Below, in pieces: positions 54,744-63,297 of a stretch of 64,000 nt of DNA. Source of the DNA: Carnobacterium gallinarum DSM 4847 (GTDB lineage: Bacteria > Bacillota > Bacilli > Lactobacillales > Carnobacteriaceae); assembly GCF_000744375.1 (NCBI RefSeq), contig NZ_JQLU01000005.1, positions 2,403,496 to 2,467,495 of the forward strand, read 5' to 3'. The first letter of the stretch is position 1; every line of letters starts with the position of its first letter. Made by a program: the position numbers and the translations under genes. The notes beneath the pieces were generated by a model. That model was not told where the DNA came from. It worked only from the letters and a program-made list of their open reading frames with translations, and did not search any database.

Positions 54744-55580
54744 ATGTGCAGAATATTAGGTCTATCACGTCAGTCCTATTATTATCAATCAAAACCAAAG
54801 AAAGATGAATCAGAACTTGAAGAAGTAGTCGCTGAAGAATTTATCCGCAGCCGAAAGGCCTACGGCTCAAGAAAAATAAAAAAAGCCTTATCAAAACGAG
54901 GCATTCAGATCAGCCGACGAAAAATTAGTAGAATCATGAAAAATAGAGGATTAAAATCGAGCTATACTGTTGCTTATTTTAAAGTACATCATTCTACTTG
55001 CAATGAAGCCAAAACGACAAACGTATTGAATCGTAAATTCTTAAGAGACAACCCATTAGAAGCGATCGTAACAGACTTGACTTATGTACGAGTCGGGAAA
55101 AAATGGAATTATGTCTGTTTCATTTTGGATCTGTTCAATCGAGAAATTCTCGGCTATTCTTGTGGAGAACATAAAGATGCCGTTCTAGTAAAAAAAGCAT
55201 TTAGCCGTATCAAACAACCTCTGACAGAGGTTGAGATTTTTCATACTGATCGTGGAAAAGAGTTTGATAACCAAGCTATTGATGAATTATTAACAACTTT
55301 TGATATCAATCGATCATTAAGTCATAAAGGCTGTCCTTTTGATAATGCCGTAGCTGAATCAACTTATAAGTCGTTGAAAGTAGAATTTGTCTATCAATAC
55401 ACATTTGAAACCTTACAACAATTGGATTTGGAGTTATTTGACTATGTCAATTGGTGGAACCACCTTCGGTTGCACGGTACACTTGGCTACGAGACACCGG
55501 TTGGTTACCGTAACCAGAGATTGGCGCAGCGAATCCTTGATAATGAGCTCGGATGTGCTAACGCTAGCGAGGCAGTCTAA
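54744..55580 (+). CDS. IS3-family transposase OrfB (catalytic)
   Basis: A 278-residue DDE integrase-type protein. HTH_21 region (YGSRKIKKALSKRGIQISRR), then the rve core with VTDLTYV (first Asp), FHTDRGKEF (second Asp) and the third acidic residue in AVAESTYKSLK. Its frame is open upstream to the TTTAAAG slip site at 54666-54672 without a stop, so the working enzyme is probably an OrfAB fusion of about 380 residues. The element appears intact. Confidence 0.92.
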   Translation: MCRILGLSRQSYYYQSKPKKDESELEEVVAEEFIRSRKAYGSRKIKKALSKRGIQISRRKISRIMKNRGLKSSYTVAYFKVHHSTCNEAKTTNVLNRKFLRDNPLEAIVTDLTYVRVGKKWNYVCFILDLFNREILGYSCGEHKDAVLVKKAFSRIKQPLTEVEIFHTDRGKEFDNQAIDELLTTFDINRSLSHKGCPFDNAVAESTYKSLKVEFVYQYTFETLQQLDLELFDYVNWWNHLRLHGTLGYETPVGYRNQRLAQRILDNELGCANASEAV

Positions 55581-55724
55581 CTTTAACTGTTAGCTCCTGC
55601 CGAAGATCGTCACATCCGAGGAGGCTCATTGTCAAGGACAATCGGAATAGCATACGGAAAGAAGTTCTGCACCTTATAAAATTTGTCAAAAAAACTGTTG
55701 CCATTCCACTAGCTTAGTTGCTTT

Positions 55725-56156
55725 ATTAAAGACTACCCCTAAATGTAAGGGGACTATAACTCTATCAGTAGACTATCCACGTCTCTAACTATTAAAGACT
55801 ACCCCTAAATGTAAGGGGACTATAACCATCCATTAATTCTTTATAAGCTTCTTCTAATTAAAGACTACCCCTAAATGTAAGGGGACTATAACAGGACTTA
55901 AAATATATGTATTCTAGTTCTGATTAAAGACTACCCCTAAATGTAAGGGGACTATAACTCCTCAATGCTTTTATTTTGAGCGTTCGCTATTAAAGACTAC
56001 CCCTAAATGTAAGGGGACTATAACTACCGACTAGAGAACTCTTTAGTCACTTGAATTAAAGACTACCCCTAAATGTAAGGGGACTATAACTGCTTTTGTT
56101 AAATTGATTATTGGGTCTTCATTAAAGACTACCCCTAGTAAAAAATAGTTATAATT
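55725..56156 (+). CRISPR. CRISPR array A, leader-distal part
   Basis: Six identical 36-base repeats start at 55725, 55791, 55857, 55923, 55989 and 56055. Spacers are all 30 bases; the first (55695-55724) follows the IS scar, and the last is at 56091-56120. A terminal degenerate repeat at 56121-56156 keeps only its first 16 bases (ATTAAAGACTACCCCT). A decayed last repeat marks the leader-distal end and agrees with left-to-right transcription. Confidence 0.95.
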
Positions 56157-56203
56157 TGTGAGTCATAGACATACTAAGGGAGAATTGAAACTTAAATTTG
56201 TAT

Positions 56204-56251
56204 CTGATTATTTTAGGAATTAAACTAAAATAATTCAGATGCTTTTTTATT
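56204..56251 (+). terminator. Terminator between array A and cas13a
   Basis: CTGATTATTTTAG (56204-56216) pairs with CTAAAATAATTCAG (56225-56238) with one bulge, followed by GCTTTTTTATTTTTTT. It separates array A transcription from cas13a. Confidence 0.75.
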
Positions 56252-56254
56252 TTT

Positions 56255-56283
56255 TTGAAAATGATAATTTTTGATAATAATAT
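56255..56283 (+). promoter_or_regulatory. Probable cas13a promoter
   Basis: -35 TTGAAA (56255-56260), 17-bp spacer, -10 TAATAT (56278-56283), 53 bases before the start codon. AGGGGGA is the ribosome-binding site. A second possible -10 (TAGAAT, 56296) exists. Confidence 0.55.
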
Positions 56284-56336
56284 TGTTATATATGGTAGAA
56301 TTAAATAGTAATAGATGAATTTTAGGGGGAAGAGAT

Positions 56337-59300
56337 ATGAGAATGACGAAAGTTAAAATTAATGGTAGTCCGGTTAGTATGAACCGAAGTAAGCTAAATG
56401 GTCATTTAGTTTGGAATGGGACTACAAATACAGTAAATATATTAACTAAAAAAGAACAATCTTTTGCGGCTAGTTTTTTGAATAAAACATTAGTGAAAGC
56501 AGATCAAGTTAAAGGTTATAAGGTTTTGGCAGAAAATATTTTTATTATTTTTGAACAGCTAGAAAAATCAAATTCTGAGAAACCTTCTGTATATTTAAAT
56601 AACATAAGACGTCTAAAAGAAGCTGGATTAAAACGTTTTTTTAAATCAAAATATCATGAGGAAATTAAGTATACCTCGGAAAAAAATCAATCTGTCCCAA
56701 CTAAATTAAATTTGATTCCATTATTTTTTAATGCAGTTGATCGGATTCAAGAGGATAAATTTGATGAAAAAAATTGGAGTTATTTTTGTAAAGAGATGTC
56801 GCCTTATTTGGATTACAAAAAAAGCTATTTAAATCGAAAAAAAGAGATATTAGCTAATAGTATTCAACAAAATAGAGGTTTCTCTATGCCAACGGCAGAG
56901 GAACCAAACTTACTTTCAAAGCGAAAACAACTATTTCAACAATGGGCAATGAAATTTCAAGAGAGTCCTCTGATTCAACAAAATAATTTCGCTGTAGAAC
57001 AATTTAATAAAGAATTTGCAAATAAAATAAATGAATTAGCAGCTGTCTATAATGTTGATGAATTATGCACAGCTATTACCGAAAAGCTTATGAATTTTGA
57101 TAAAGATAAATCCAATAAAACTAGAAACTTTGAGATTAAAAAATTATGGAAACAGCATCCACATAATAAAGACAAAGCATTGATTAAGTTATTTAATCAA
57201 GAGGGGAATGAAGCACTGAATCAATTTAATATTGAGTTAGGGAAGTATTTTGAACATTATTTTCCTAAAACAGGCAAAAAAGAATCTGCTGAAAGCTATT
57301 ATTTAAATCCTCAAACCATTATTAAAACAGTGGGGTATCAATTGAGAAATGCTTTTGTGCAATATTTATTGCAAGTTGGTAAGTTGCATCAATATAACAA
57401 AGGTGTATTGGATTCTCAAACGTTACAAGAAATTGGAATGTATGAAGGCTTTCAGACGAAGTTTATGGATGCTTGTGTGTTTGCTTCAAGTAGTTTAAGA
57501 AATATCATACAGGCAACTACAAATGAAGATATTTTAACGAGGGAAAAGTTTAAAAAAGAATTAGAGAAAAATGTAGAGCTAAAACATGACTTGTTCTTTA
57601 AAACGGAAATAGTGGAAGAACGTGATGAAAATCCTGCAAAGAAAATTGCAATGACACCGAACGAATTGGATTTATGGGCTATACGTGGTGCTGTTCAACG
57701 TGTGAGAAATCAAATCTTCCATCAACAAATTAATAAACGTCATGAGCCAAACCAACTAAAAGTAGGAAGTTTTGAAAATGGAGATTTAGGTAATGTAAGT
57801 TATCAAAAAACGATTTATCAAAAGTTATTCGATGCTGAAATTAAGGATATTGAAATTTATTTTGCTGAAAAGATTAAAAGTAGTGGTGCGCTAGAGCAGT
57901 ATTCAATGAAGGACTTAGAAAAATTATTTTCAAATAAGGAGTTAACATTATCTTTAGGTGGACAAGTTGTTGCTTTTGCACCAAGCTATAAAAAACTCTA
58001 TAAACAAGGCTATTTCTATCAAAATGAAAAAACGATTGAGTTAGAGCAATTTACGGATTATGATTTTTCTAATGATGTTTTTAAAGCTAACTATTATTTA
58101 ATCAAGTTGATTTACCATTATGTTTTTTTACCACAATTTTCACAGGCTAACAATAAGCTGTTTAAAGATACCGTTCATTATGTCATTCAACAAAATAAAG
58201 AATTAAATACCACAGAAAAAGATAAAAAAAATAATAAAAAAATTCGTAAATATGCATTTGAGCAAGTAAAGTTAATGAAAAATGAATCTCCTGAAAAATA
58301 CATGCAGTATCTACAAAGAGAAATGCAGGAGGAACGAACAATTAAAGAAGCAAAGAAAACAAATGAAGAGAAGCCAAATTATAATTTTGAAAAATTATTA
58401 ATTCAAATCTTTATTAAAGGATTTGATACATTTTTAAGAAATTTTGATTTAAATTTGAATCCTGCTGAGGAACTTGTAGGAACCGTAAAAGAAAAAGCCG
58501 AGGGTCTAAGGAAGCGAAAAGAACGGATTGCTAAAATTTTAAATGTTGATGAACAGATAAAAACTGGTGATGAAGAAATCGCTTTTTGGATTTTTGCTAA
58601 GTTGTTAGATGCACGACATTTAAGTGAATTAAGAAATGAAATGATTAAATTTAAACAATCTTCAGTAAAAAAAGGGTTGATTAAAAATGGTGATTTAATT
58701 GAGCAAATGCAACCTATTTTAGAATTATGTATTTTAAGTAATGATTCAGAATCAATGGAAAAGGAATCCTTTGATAAAATCGAGGTATTTTTAGAAAAAG
58801 TTGAGTTAGCTAAAAATGAACCTTATATGCAAGAAGATAAGTTGACTCCAGTTAAATTTAGATTTATGAAACAATTAGAAAAATACCAAACGAGGAATTT
58901 TATTGAGAACTTAGTAATAGAAAATCCTGAATTTAAAGTTTCGGAAAAAATTGTGTTAAACTGGCACGAAGAAAAAGAAAAAATTGCTGATTTGGTAGAT
59001 AAGCGCACAAAACTACATGAAGAGTGGGCATCTAAGGCAAGAGAAATTGAGGAATATAATGAAAAAATTAAAAAAAATAAATCCAAAAAACTTGATAAAC
59101 CAGCTGAATTTGCAAAATTTGCAGAGTATAAAATAATTTGTGAGGCCATTGAAAATTTTAATAGGTTAGACCATAAAGTTCGATTAACGTATTTGAAAAA
59201 TTTACATTATCTAATGATTGATTTGATGGGGAGAATGGTTGGATTTTCTGTTTTATTTGAGCGAGATTTTGTGTATATGGGACGAAGCTATAGTGCCTTG

Positions 59301-59831
59301 AAGAAACAATCAATTTATTTGAATGACTATGATACTTTTGCAAATATCAGAGACTGGGAAGTGAATGAAAATAAGCATTTATTTGGAACTTCCTCATCTG
59401 ATTTAACTTTTCAAGAAACAGCTGAATTTAAAAATTTAAAGAAACCAATGGAAAATCAATTGAAAGCATTACTTGGAGTGACCAATCATTCGTTTGAAAT
59501 TCGGAATAATATTGCTCATTTACATGTTTTGAGAAATGATGGAAAAGGAGAAGGCGTTAGTTTATTAAGTTGTATGAATGATTTAAGGAAATTAATGTCC
59601 TATGATCGTAAATTAAAAAATGCGGTCACAAAAGCGATAATTAAAATTCTTGATAAACATGGAATGATATTAAAATTGACAAATAATGATCATACGAAAC
59701 CCTTTGAAATAGAATCTTTAAAGCCAAAGAAAATTATTCATTTAGAGAAATCAAATCATTCATTTCCAATGGATCAAGTTTCCCAAGAATATTGTGACTT
59801 AGTTAAAAAAATGTTGGTATTTACAAATTAA
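56337..59831 (+). CDS. cas13a: Cas13a (C2c2), type VI-A RNA-guided RNase
   Basis: A 1164-residue single-protein effector. Both HEPN nuclease motifs are intact: RNQIFH at 457-462 and RNNIAH at 1056-1061. Family knowledge: Cas13a processes its own pre-crRNA through the Helical-1/HEPN2 region, is guided by a 5'-hairpin crRNA, and on binding complementary RNA cuts target and bystander RNA, producing dormancy. The N-terminal lobe (about 1-400) is Lys-rich and would hold the crRNA handle. Length and start (MRMTKVKINGSPVSMNRSK) agree with what I remember of a Carnobacterium gallinarum Cas13a. It lies between two arrays; no cas1 or cas2 is nearby. It has its own promoter and strong ribosome-binding site. 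Confidence 0.97.
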   Translation: MRMTKVKINGSPVSMNRSKLNGHLVWNGTTNTVNILTKKEQSFAASFLNKTLVKADQVKGYKVLAENIFIIFEQLEKSNSEKPSVYLNNIRRLKEAGLKRFFKSKYHEEIKYTSEKNQSVPTKLNLIPLFFNAVDRIQEDKFDEKNWSYFCKEMSPYLDYKKSYLNRKKEILANSIQQNRGFSMPTAEEPNLLSKRKQLFQQWAMKFQESPLIQQNNFAVEQFNKEFANKINELAAVYNVDELCTAITEKLMNFDKDKSNKTRNFEIKKLWKQHPHNKDKALIKLFNQEGNEALNQFNIELGKYFEHYFPKTGKKESAESYYLNPQTIIKTVGYQLRNAFVQYLLQVGKLHQYNKGVLDSQTLQEIGMYEGFQTKFMDACVFASSSLRNIIQATTNEDILTREKFKKELEKNVELKHDLFFKTEIVEERDENPAKKIAMTPNELDLWAIRGAVQRVRNQIFHQQINKRHEPNQLKVGSFENGDLGNVSYQKTIYQKLFDAEIKDIEIYFAEKIKSSGALEQYSMKDLEKLFSNKELTLSLGGQVVAFAPSYKKLYKQGYFYQNEKTIELEQFTDYDFSNDVFKANYYLIKLIYHYVFLPQFSQANNKLFKDTVHYVIQQNKELNTTEKDKKNNKKIRKYAFEQVKLMKNESPEKYMQYLQREMQEERTIKEAKKTNEEKPNYNFEKLLIQIFIKGFDTFLRNFDLNLNPAEELVGTVKEKAEGLRKRKERIAKILNVDEQIKTGDEEIAFWIFAKLLDARHLSELRNEMIKFKQSSVKKGLIKNGDLIEQMQPILELCILSNDSESMEKESFDKIEVFLEKVELAKNEPYMQEDKLTPVKFRFMKQLEKYQTRNFIENLVIENPEFKVSEKIVLNWHEEKEKIADLVDKRTKLHEEWASKAREIEEYNEKIKKNKSKKLDKPAEFAKFAEYKIICEAIENFNRLDHKVRLTYLKNLHYLMIDLMGRMVGFSVLFERDFVYMGRSYSALKKQSIYLNDYDTFANIRDWEVNENKHLFGTSSSDLTFQETAEFKNLKKPMENQLKALLGVTNHSFEIRNNIAHLHVLRNDGKGEGVSLLSCMNDLRKLMSYDRKLKNAVTKAIIKILDKHGMILKLTNNDHTKPFEIESLKPKKIIHLEKSNHSFPMDQVSQEYCDLVKKMLVFTN

Positions 59832-59919
59832 CTATGTTATTATTTAAGTGCAACCCCTTTTTATCTTATAAATTTGAGACCAATGTGTTTTAAATTTATT
59901 GAAAAGAGGAGCAAAAAGA

Positions 59920-60024
59920 ATGAAAACTAAATTTACTGTTAAAGGTTTAAAGAAGTTTGTGCGCGAACATCCAGAGGTGTTTGTACAAATCATGCTTTGG
60001 GTTGTAGATCGACTGTTCTTTTAA
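59920..60024 (+). CDS. 34-codon ORF between cas13a and array B
   Basis: A short ORF starting at ATG 59920, preceded by AGAGGAG at a good distance (9 bases). It encodes a basic N-terminal half (MKTKFTVKGLKKFVREHPE) and a hydrophobic, aromatic C-terminal half (VFVQIMLWVVDRLFF), so it could be a membrane-active or amphipathic peptide. Its TAA stop lies inside the loop/stem of the terminator at 60011-60038. No relative is known to me. It could be a small toxin, a regulator of Cas13a or a chance ORF; the ribosome-binding site and terminator favour a real gene. Confidence 0.55.
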   Translation: MKTKFTVKGLKKFVREHPEVFVQIMLWVVDRLFF

Positions 60025-60038
60025 GAACAGTCTTTTTT
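60011..60038 (+). terminator. Terminator overlapping the small ORF stop codon
   Basis: GACTGTTCT (60011-60019) / AGAACAGTC (60024-60032), 4-base loop, followed by six T (60033-60038). The hairpin contains the last codons and the stop of the 34-codon ORF. Confidence 0.88.
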
Positions 60039-60066
60039 GTCCGTATTTTTCCAAAGAAAAACGAGC

Positions 60067-60103
60067 TTGAACCCTTGCTGTATATATGATAGAGTTGAGG
60101 GGT
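60067..60103 (+). promoter_or_regulatory. Promoter abutting CRISPR array B
   Basis: -35 TTGAAC (60067-60072), 17-bp spacer ending in TGA, -10 TAGAGT (60090-60095) as an extended -10 (TGnTAGAGT). Eight bases (TGAGGGGT) separate it from the first repeat. Spacing is identical to the promoter of array A, and both end in a G-run plus T. Confidence 0.65.
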
Positions 60104-60601
60104 AATATAAACTACCTCTAAATGTAAGAGGACTATAACTTTATTAGTTGTTCATCTGTTTTTTTTTAAAATATAAACTACCTCTAAATGTAAGAGGACT
60201 ATAACCTACAAAAACGACTAAAAAAGCGTTTAAAGAATATAAACTACCTCTAAATGTAAGAGGACTATAACTTTGGTTGTACCCCTTTTTGAACATATAG
60301 GAATATAAACTACCTCTAAATGTAAGAGGACTATAACTGCGTAATGATGAGGTGGCAGAATCAATGCAATATAAACTACCTCTAAATGTAAGAGGACTAT
60401 AACCATAAAACCTTGATTTTCATAAGATATATCAATATAAACTACCTCTAAATGTAAGAGGACTATAACCCAATAGTCAATTCTGTTAGCCAGTAGGGAA
60501 ATATAAACTACCTCTAAATGTAAGAGGACTATAACTGCTATATAAACTGATGTACCTGTAATAGCAATATAAATTCTCCCTAAATATAAGAGAATAATAA
60601 C
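60104..60601 (+). CRISPR. CRISPR array B
   Basis: Seven identical 36-base repeats start at 60104, 60170, 60236, 60302, 60368, 60434 and 60500, with seven 30-base spacers. An eighth, degenerate repeat (60566-60601) has about eight changes. The repeat begins AATATAAACTA, has stem ACCTC/GAGGA around loop TAAATGTAA and ends GACTATAAC. It differs from the array A repeat at five positions (2, 5, 7, 14, 26); positions 14 and 26 pair with each other, so the stem is conserved. Confidence 0.96.
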
Positions 60602-60821
60602 TCAATCTCTTCATTCGTATTTTGTCTAGTTAAGATAAGTACCACCAAATACAATCAATCCAAAAAAGCTACTAAACAGCTATTATTGTTTATTGGCTTT
60701 TTTATACGTTAGTTCATTAAAGTGAGTAATCTAAGTTCAACTAATTGTCTATATTTATTGCATTCCCCAATAAACAGGTATAAACTAGAAGTTCACTATT
60801 TTAAGAAATGGGGAAATGTGG
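60602..60821. other. Intergenic region between array B and helD
   Basis: Contains a terminator-like inverted repeat, AAAAAAGC (60664 area) / GCTTTTTT (60697 area), that would end the array B transcript. The rest should hold the helD promoter; GGGGA just upstream of 60822 is the ribosome-binding site. Confidence 0.5.
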
Positions 60822-62996
60822 ATGAGTCAAACTGAATTGGAAAAGGAAACGTTGTATTTACAACAGGTTTATCAAAAGTTGGTTCAAGCAGAAACTGAAT
60901 TTACTGAGATTTTGGAAAATGCGAAGGACGATGGGCTTGCTACCTTAGAGTCTATGAAGGGGGATGTCGGTCTCAATTTTGATAATTATTCAGAGAACTT
61001 AGATACCTTTGCTGCGATTGAAATGAAGAATCGTGAAATTGATCAAATGAACTTAAAAGTAAGAACAGCGGATATAACGCTTCAAAAAGTGAAACGACTA
61101 TTAAAATCTCCTTATTTTGGAAAGGTTAGTGTGGACTTTCTAGAGGCAGATCCATTAGAAGATTTTTATATTGGCATTCATAATTTCACAGATGAAGTAG
61201 GGAATATTCTGATATATGACTGGCGCTCCCCGATTACTGAACTTTTTTATAACAATGTGATTGGACCATCTTTTTATAGGGTCAATCAAAATAAAATTGA
61301 TGTTGAGATTGCAGGACGTAGACAATTTGTCATTGAAAGGGATCGGTTGCTTAAATTTTTTGATACAGCAGTGGCGATTCAAGATGATGTGCTATTAAAT
61401 GCGTTGAAACAAGATTCTACTCGTCAAATGAAAGACATCACAACTACGATTCAAAAAGAACAAAATACCATTATCCGAGATACACAACATCCAATCCTTT
61501 TAGTGGATGGCGTAGCTGGAAGTGGGAAAACCTCAACGATTATGCAACGAATTGCCTATTTACTTTATTCACTGCGTCAAGAAATTACTTCAGATAATAT
61601 TTTAATTTTATCACCTAATAATCAATTTATTTCTTATATCTCCGATGTTTTGCCATCCTTAGGTGAGCAGAATCCACAAAATATGACGTTGCTTCAATTT
61701 GCTGAATACTATTTGGGAAAACCCTTGGAGGATGAAGCAACTTATTTTACTAGAATTAGTCGTGATCAAGTGGATAGTCAAACAACAGTTTTAAGAAGTA
61801 AAGAATTCAGCCATTATATTCAGCAGTCAGGTACTCAGTTACAGGATGCAAAGCTAGTATTTAATGATGTTACGAGGAAAGGTAAAGTAATCATTTCTAA
61901 GGAAGAAATCGCTAAAATATACACTTCCACTCCGGAATTTTCAGGAATTATTGATAAAATTCAAGCAACTAAAAAACGTTTGATTAGTTATTGGGAACAA
62001 CGAATTAGAACACAAGCGAAAAATAATGATACTCAAAATCAAATATTGTCTTTATCAGAGGATTTGCAGCAAAAATATTTTGGTGAGTTTATAACGGATG
62101 AGTCAGAAGAAAGTATTTTTAGCTATGGCAAGCGCTTGTTACGTAAGCAATACCGTCTAGTTACGAAGCAAATTCAGCAAAATAAATGGATTGATGTGGT
62201 GGCCTTATTTGAAAGTCTGTATGTTGGGTTTAAAGGAGAGGACTATATTTTTGCGAATGAAGAGGAATTGAATTTGGATGAAGCTGTTCTATTATTATTG
62301 ATTCGGCAAACATTTATTGAAAAAATAGATATTCCAAATAGGCGTTTTATTTTGATTGATGAAGTTCAAGATTATACTTCGGCGCAGATGTACTTGCTAG
62401 CAGATCTATTTCCAAGAAGTCATTTTACAATGGTTGGAGATGAAAATCAGGCGATTTTTAATTCCAGTAGTACATTTGATGAAATTCTAATCAATTTAAC
62501 TAGTCGAAAAAACCAAATTAAGCACTATAATTTATTGAATAGTTATCGTTCTAGTGGGGCGATTACGAAGGTTTTTAGGCAGTTGGCTACATCAAATGAA
62601 AAGATGGAAATTGTGCCTATTCGACCAGATGGCAAGGAACCTCAATTTTTTGAAAGTTCAACGATTGAGACTTTTTGTGCTTTATTGGAACAAATTTCAG
62701 TACAATTACAAGGTGAAAAATTAACAATAATTACTAAAACTGAGGAGGAAGCCACTTGGTTAATAACGGAAATAGATTCCCAACTATTAGAAAAGCTGAA
62801 TGTGCATGTGATTCCGATTAGTTTATCAAAAGGATTAGAATTTGATCATGTTTTAGTGTACAATGCCTCTTCCGAAAATTACACTAGTCAGCGGGATCAA
62901 CGGATTCTATATACCGCAGTGTCTCGAGGCATGAAGCGCTTATTTGTTAGTTATGAAGGGGCGGTTAGTAAGTTGTTTGGAAGTAGAGGGGATTGA
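60822..62996 (+). CDS. helD: HelD-like RNA polymerase recycling ATPase
   Basis: A 724-residue UvrD-like protein of the HelD group. The N-terminal coiled coil (about 1-65) and the following IYDWRSPITELFYN segment are HelD hallmarks. Motif I is VDGVAGSGKTST near residue 228, and motif II FILIDEVQDYT near 508. VAVSR-type motif VI appears as YTAVSRGMKRL near the end. HelD removes stalled RNA polymerase from DNA and recycles it. I chose ATG 60822 because GGGGA is too close to the ATG at 60816. Stand-alone gene. Confidence 0.9.
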   Translation: MSQTELEKETLYLQQVYQKLVQAETEFTEILENAKDDGLATLESMKGDVGLNFDNYSENLDTFAAIEMKNREIDQMNLKVRTADITLQKVKRLLKSPYFGKVSVDFLEADPLEDFYIGIHNFTDEVGNILIYDWRSPITELFYNNVIGPSFYRVNQNKIDVEIAGRRQFVIERDRLLKFFDTAVAIQDDVLLNALKQDSTRQMKDITTTIQKEQNTIIRDTQHPILLVDGVAGSGKTSTIMQRIAYLLYSLRQEITSDNILILSPNNQFISYISDVLPSLGEQNPQNMTLLQFAEYYLGKPLEDEATYFTRISRDQVDSQTTVLRSKEFSHYIQQSGTQLQDAKLVFNDVTRKGKVIISKEEIAKIYTSTPEFSGIIDKIQATKKRLISYWEQRIRTQAKNNDTQNQILSLSEDLQQKYFGEFITDESEESIFSYGKRLLRKQYRLVTKQIQQNKWIDVVALFESLYVGFKGEDYIFANEEELNLDEAVLLLLIRQTFIEKIDIPNRRFILIDEVQDYTSAQMYLLADLFPRSHFTMVGDENQAIFNSSSTFDEILINLTSRKNQIKHYNLLNSYRSSGAITKVFRQLATSNEKMEIVPIRPDGKEPQFFESSTIETFCALLEQISVQLQGEKLTIITKTEEEATWLITEIDSQLLEKLNVHVIPISLSKGLEFDHVLVYNASSENYTSQRDQRILYTAVSRGMKRLFVSYEGAVSKLFGSRGD

Positions 62997-63001
62997 TATA
63001 A

Positions 63002-63031
63002 TTGACAACTCCCCTTTGGATAGTCTATGAT
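63002..63031 (+). promoter_or_regulatory. Promoter of the thiamine operon
   Basis: -35 TTGACA (63002-63007), 18-bp spacer, -10 TATGAT (63026-63031). It lies just upstream of the TPP riboswitch. Confidence 0.8.
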
Positions 63032-63055
63032 AAAAGCAGTTAAATAGAATATTTA

Positions 63056-63145
63056 AACACTAGGGGTGTCCTTTTTAGGACTGAGATGAATGTCGCCATT
63101 CGATCCCTTTGAACCTGTAAGTTGATACTTGCGTAGGGAAGTGGC
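63056..63145 (+). ncRNA. TPP riboswitch (THI element)
   Basis: Conserved THI-box blocks are in order: GGGGTG (63063-63068), CTGAGATGA (63081-63089), CCCTTTGAACCTG (63105-63117) and GCGTAGGGAAGTG (63131-63143). Binding of thiamine pyrophosphate would favour the terminator at 63171-63203 and switch off tenA and what follows. Confidence 0.95.
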
Positions 63146-63170
63146 TAACGAATGAATCCGTGTATTCGTC

Positions 63171-63203
63171 ACACTATAACTAGGCTAGTTATAGTGTTTT
63201 TTT
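63171..63203 (+). terminator. Riboswitch-controlled terminator
   Basis: Perfect 12-bp inverted repeat ACACTATAACTA (63171-63182) / TAGTTATAGTGT (63186-63197), 3-base loop, then a T-run. Placed 26 bases after the TPP aptamer and about 95 bases before tenA. Confidence 0.9.
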
Positions 63204-63297
63204 GCGTTCTTATGATGAGTTAGGTGAGTTTAAAGGTCGATTTTTAAGTAGAAATCACCGTATTTAACAAAAAAATCATGATGAAAGGAATAAGCGA

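Larger units (their letters stand above)
54362..55689 (+). mobile_element. IS3-family insertion sequence inside CRISPR array A
   Basis: About 1.33 kb. Imperfect terminal inverted repeats: the left end begins TAGACAGAAAAATTAAGGTG; the right end, read on the minus strand, begins TTGACAAATTTTATAAGGTG. It encodes OrfA and OrfB of the IS3 type. No clear target duplication is seen. The left flank is the start of a CRISPR repeat, but on the right only five A residues precede the next spacer, so at least 31 bases of repeat were lost. Confidence 0.88.

Noticed and set aside
54224-60601. Type II, V or VI-B/D classification of the CRISPR locus
   Set aside because: The effector has two R-x4-H HEPN motifs in the Cas13a arrangement, 36-base repeats with the hairpin upstream of the spacer, and no RuvC/HNH motifs or tracrRNA-like region.
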